From positions 1 through 64,000 of the forward strand of contig JADLHG010000008.1 of NCBI GenBank assembly GCA_020848905.1: DNA of 64,000 nt. The letters run 5' to 3'. Of the stretch, positions 63,127 through 64,000 are shown in pieces. A program made the position numbers and the translations under genes. The stretch comes from Deltaproteobacteria bacterium (GTDB taxonomy: Bacteria; Myxococcota_A; Polyangia; GCA-2747355; JADLHG01). How positions within the stretch are numbered: the stretch's first letter is position 1; every line of letters starts with the position of its first letter. Below the pieces are notes generated by a model. It had not been told where the DNA came from. It saw only the letters and a program-made list of their open reading frames with translations, and did not search any database.

Positions 63127-63809
63127 GCGCGCTCGTCCTGCACGATGCGACCGTCGCGCAGCTCGAGGCGTCGCCTGGCCCGCGCGGCCAGGTCCTTGTC
63201 GTGCGTCACGACGATCACCGTGACCCCTTCCTTGGCGTTCAGCTCCTCGAAGAGGGCCACGATCTCGCGCCCCACCTGCTGGTCCAGGTTCCCCGTGGGC
63301 TCGTCGGCGAGGAGGATCGACGGGGCGTTCACGATCCCGCGGGCGATGGCCACGCGCTGCCGCTGCCCCCCCGAGAGCTCGTTCGGGCGGTGTCCCATGC
63401 GGTCCGCGAGGCCCACGAGCTCGAGCGCGTGACGCGCCCGCTTGCGCCGCTCCGCCGGCCGGAGCCCCGCGTAGAGCAGGGGGAGCGCCACGTTGTCCAC
63501 CGCGGAGAGGCGCGGCAGCAGGTTGAAGGTTTGGAAGACGAAACCGATCTGTCGATTGCGCACGCCAGCGAGCTCGGCGTCGGGGAGGCCGGCCACCTGC
63601 TGGCCGTCGAGAAAGTACGCGCCTTCGGTCGGCGAGTCGAGGCAGCCCACCAGGTTCATGAGGGTGGACTTGCCCGAGCCCGAGGGCCCGGTGATGGCCA
63701 GGTACTCGCCGCGCTCCACGGCGCACGAGACGTCCGAGAGCGCGCGCACGATCTCACCGCCCAGGCGGTAGGTCTTGGAGACGTGCTCCACGCGGATCAG
63801 CGCCCCCAT
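63123..63809 (-). CDS. MacB/LolD-type ABC exporter ATPase
   Basis: A 228-residue ATPase: Walker A GPSGSGKST (41-49), FVFQTFNLLP as Q-loop, signature LSGGQRQR, Walker B ILLADEPTGNLD, switch His in VVTHD. DEPTGNLD is typical of the MacB/LolD/FtsE group. It follows the adaptor gene by 9 nt and overlaps the permease by 4 nt. Confidence 0.93.
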   Translation of the reverse strand: MGALIRVEHVSKTYRLGGEIVRALSDVSCAVERGEYLAITGPSGSGKSTLMNLVGCLDSPTEGAYFLDGQQVAGLPDAELAGVRNRQIGFVFQTFNLLPRLSAVDNVALPLLYAGLRPAERRKRARHALELVGLADRMGHRPNELSGGQRQRVAIARGIVNAPSILLADEPTGNLDQQVGREIVALFEELNAKEGVTVIVVTHDKDLAARARRRLELRDGRIVQDERA

Positions 63810-63818
63810 CGCGGCCCC

Positions 63819-64000
63819 TCACCGCACTCGCGACGGGGAGAGGCGCGGGTTGACGACCACCAGCGCTCCCGGGACGAGTCCCACCTTGTTCAGCGTGAAG
63901 ATCACCTCGTCCTTCTCCTCCAGACCGCCGAGGAGCTCGGTCCGGTCCCAGTTGGAGAGCCCGAGCTTCACCTTGCGCACGGCCACGCGCCCCTGATGTA
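63819..64000 (-). CDS. Periplasmic adaptor (MacA/HlyD family), C-terminal fragment
   Basis: The last 60 codons of a gene that runs off the right edge. The translation includes RKVKLGLSNWDRTELLGGLE and then VIFTLNKVGLVPGALVVV, the C-terminal beta-barrel and membrane-proximal part of MacA/HlyD adaptors. It is followed by the ATPase and permease, completing a MacAB-type set. The N-terminus is outside the window. Confidence 0.75.
   Translation of the reverse strand, partial: HQGRVAVRKVKLGLSNWDRTELLGGLEEKDEVIFTLNKVGLVPGALVVVNPRLSPSRVR

Overview
The window is about 70% GC, gene-dense DNA from a bacterium that looks like a member of the Myxococcota (former Deltaproteobacteria). Support comes from many lipoproteins and secreted proteins with Asp/Gly/Pro-rich linkers, Cys-rich repeats, MYXO-CTERM-like tails (Cys motif, membrane helix, Arg cluster), very large Ser/Thr-kinase regulators and extensive sigma-54 control. 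This placement is inference; no rRNA, tRNA or species marker lies in the window.

Layout. 0.3-7.5 kb: Cys-rich lipoprotein, 6-phosphofructokinase, organophosphate-type MFS transporter, then a lipoprotein/PEGA pair. 7.6-13.4 kb: a 1652-residue regulator joining a Ser/Thr kinase, an ATPase, TPRs, GAF, a sigma-54 AAA+ domain and a Fis helix, followed by a lipoprotein gene with its own good -24/-12 promoter. 13.4-16.4 kb: a divergent pair, a double-receiver protein and a stand-alone PEP-synthase-type ATP-grasp protein. 16.4-22 kb: glutamate dehydrogenase, NAD synthase, a GT-C glycosyltransferase and a secreted purple-acid-phosphatase-like enzyme. 22-27.6 kb: a ZIP-like/SO_0444-like metal permease with a His-rich tail, overlapping full-length metH. 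27.6-28.8 kb: a Y1 (IS200/RAYT-like) transposase bracketed by a roughly 68-bp inverted repeat.

28.8-38.9 kb is a carbohydrate region: a minus-strand ABC operon (solute-binding protein fused to permease, second permease, GH35-like glycosidase, ATPase) and, divergently, a glycoamylase/GH144-like secreted protein and an exported IucA/IucC-like protein, each preceded by a near-consensus sigma-54 promoter. 38.9-44.7 kb: a small cationic Cys-rich secreted protein and an exbB-exbD-tonB-receptor-lipoprotein operon whose receptor carries its own TonB-C-like domain. 45-50.9 kb: an M23 protein, lipoproteins, a 1-Cys peroxiredoxin and two alpha/beta hydrolases. 50.9-57.4 kb: a PduO-type cobalamin adenosyltransferase behind three GT-C glycosyltransferases chained by GTGA overlaps, two with extra carbohydrate-binding-like domains. 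57.5-64 kb: methyltransferase, carboxylesterase, CBS-domain protein, EF-hand-like lipoprotein and a MacAB-type ABC exporter running off the right edge.

The most notable observations are the kinase/sigma-54 regulator with its likely adjacent target, further near-consensus sigma-54 sites at the polysaccharide/IucC-like genes, the split receiver/ATP-grasp pair, the fused metal permease translationally coupled to metH, and the transposase with long flanking inverted repeats. Several genes also have -10-like hexamers 6-11 nt before the start codon, suggesting leaderless mRNAs. All motif reading was done by eye; no database search was run.
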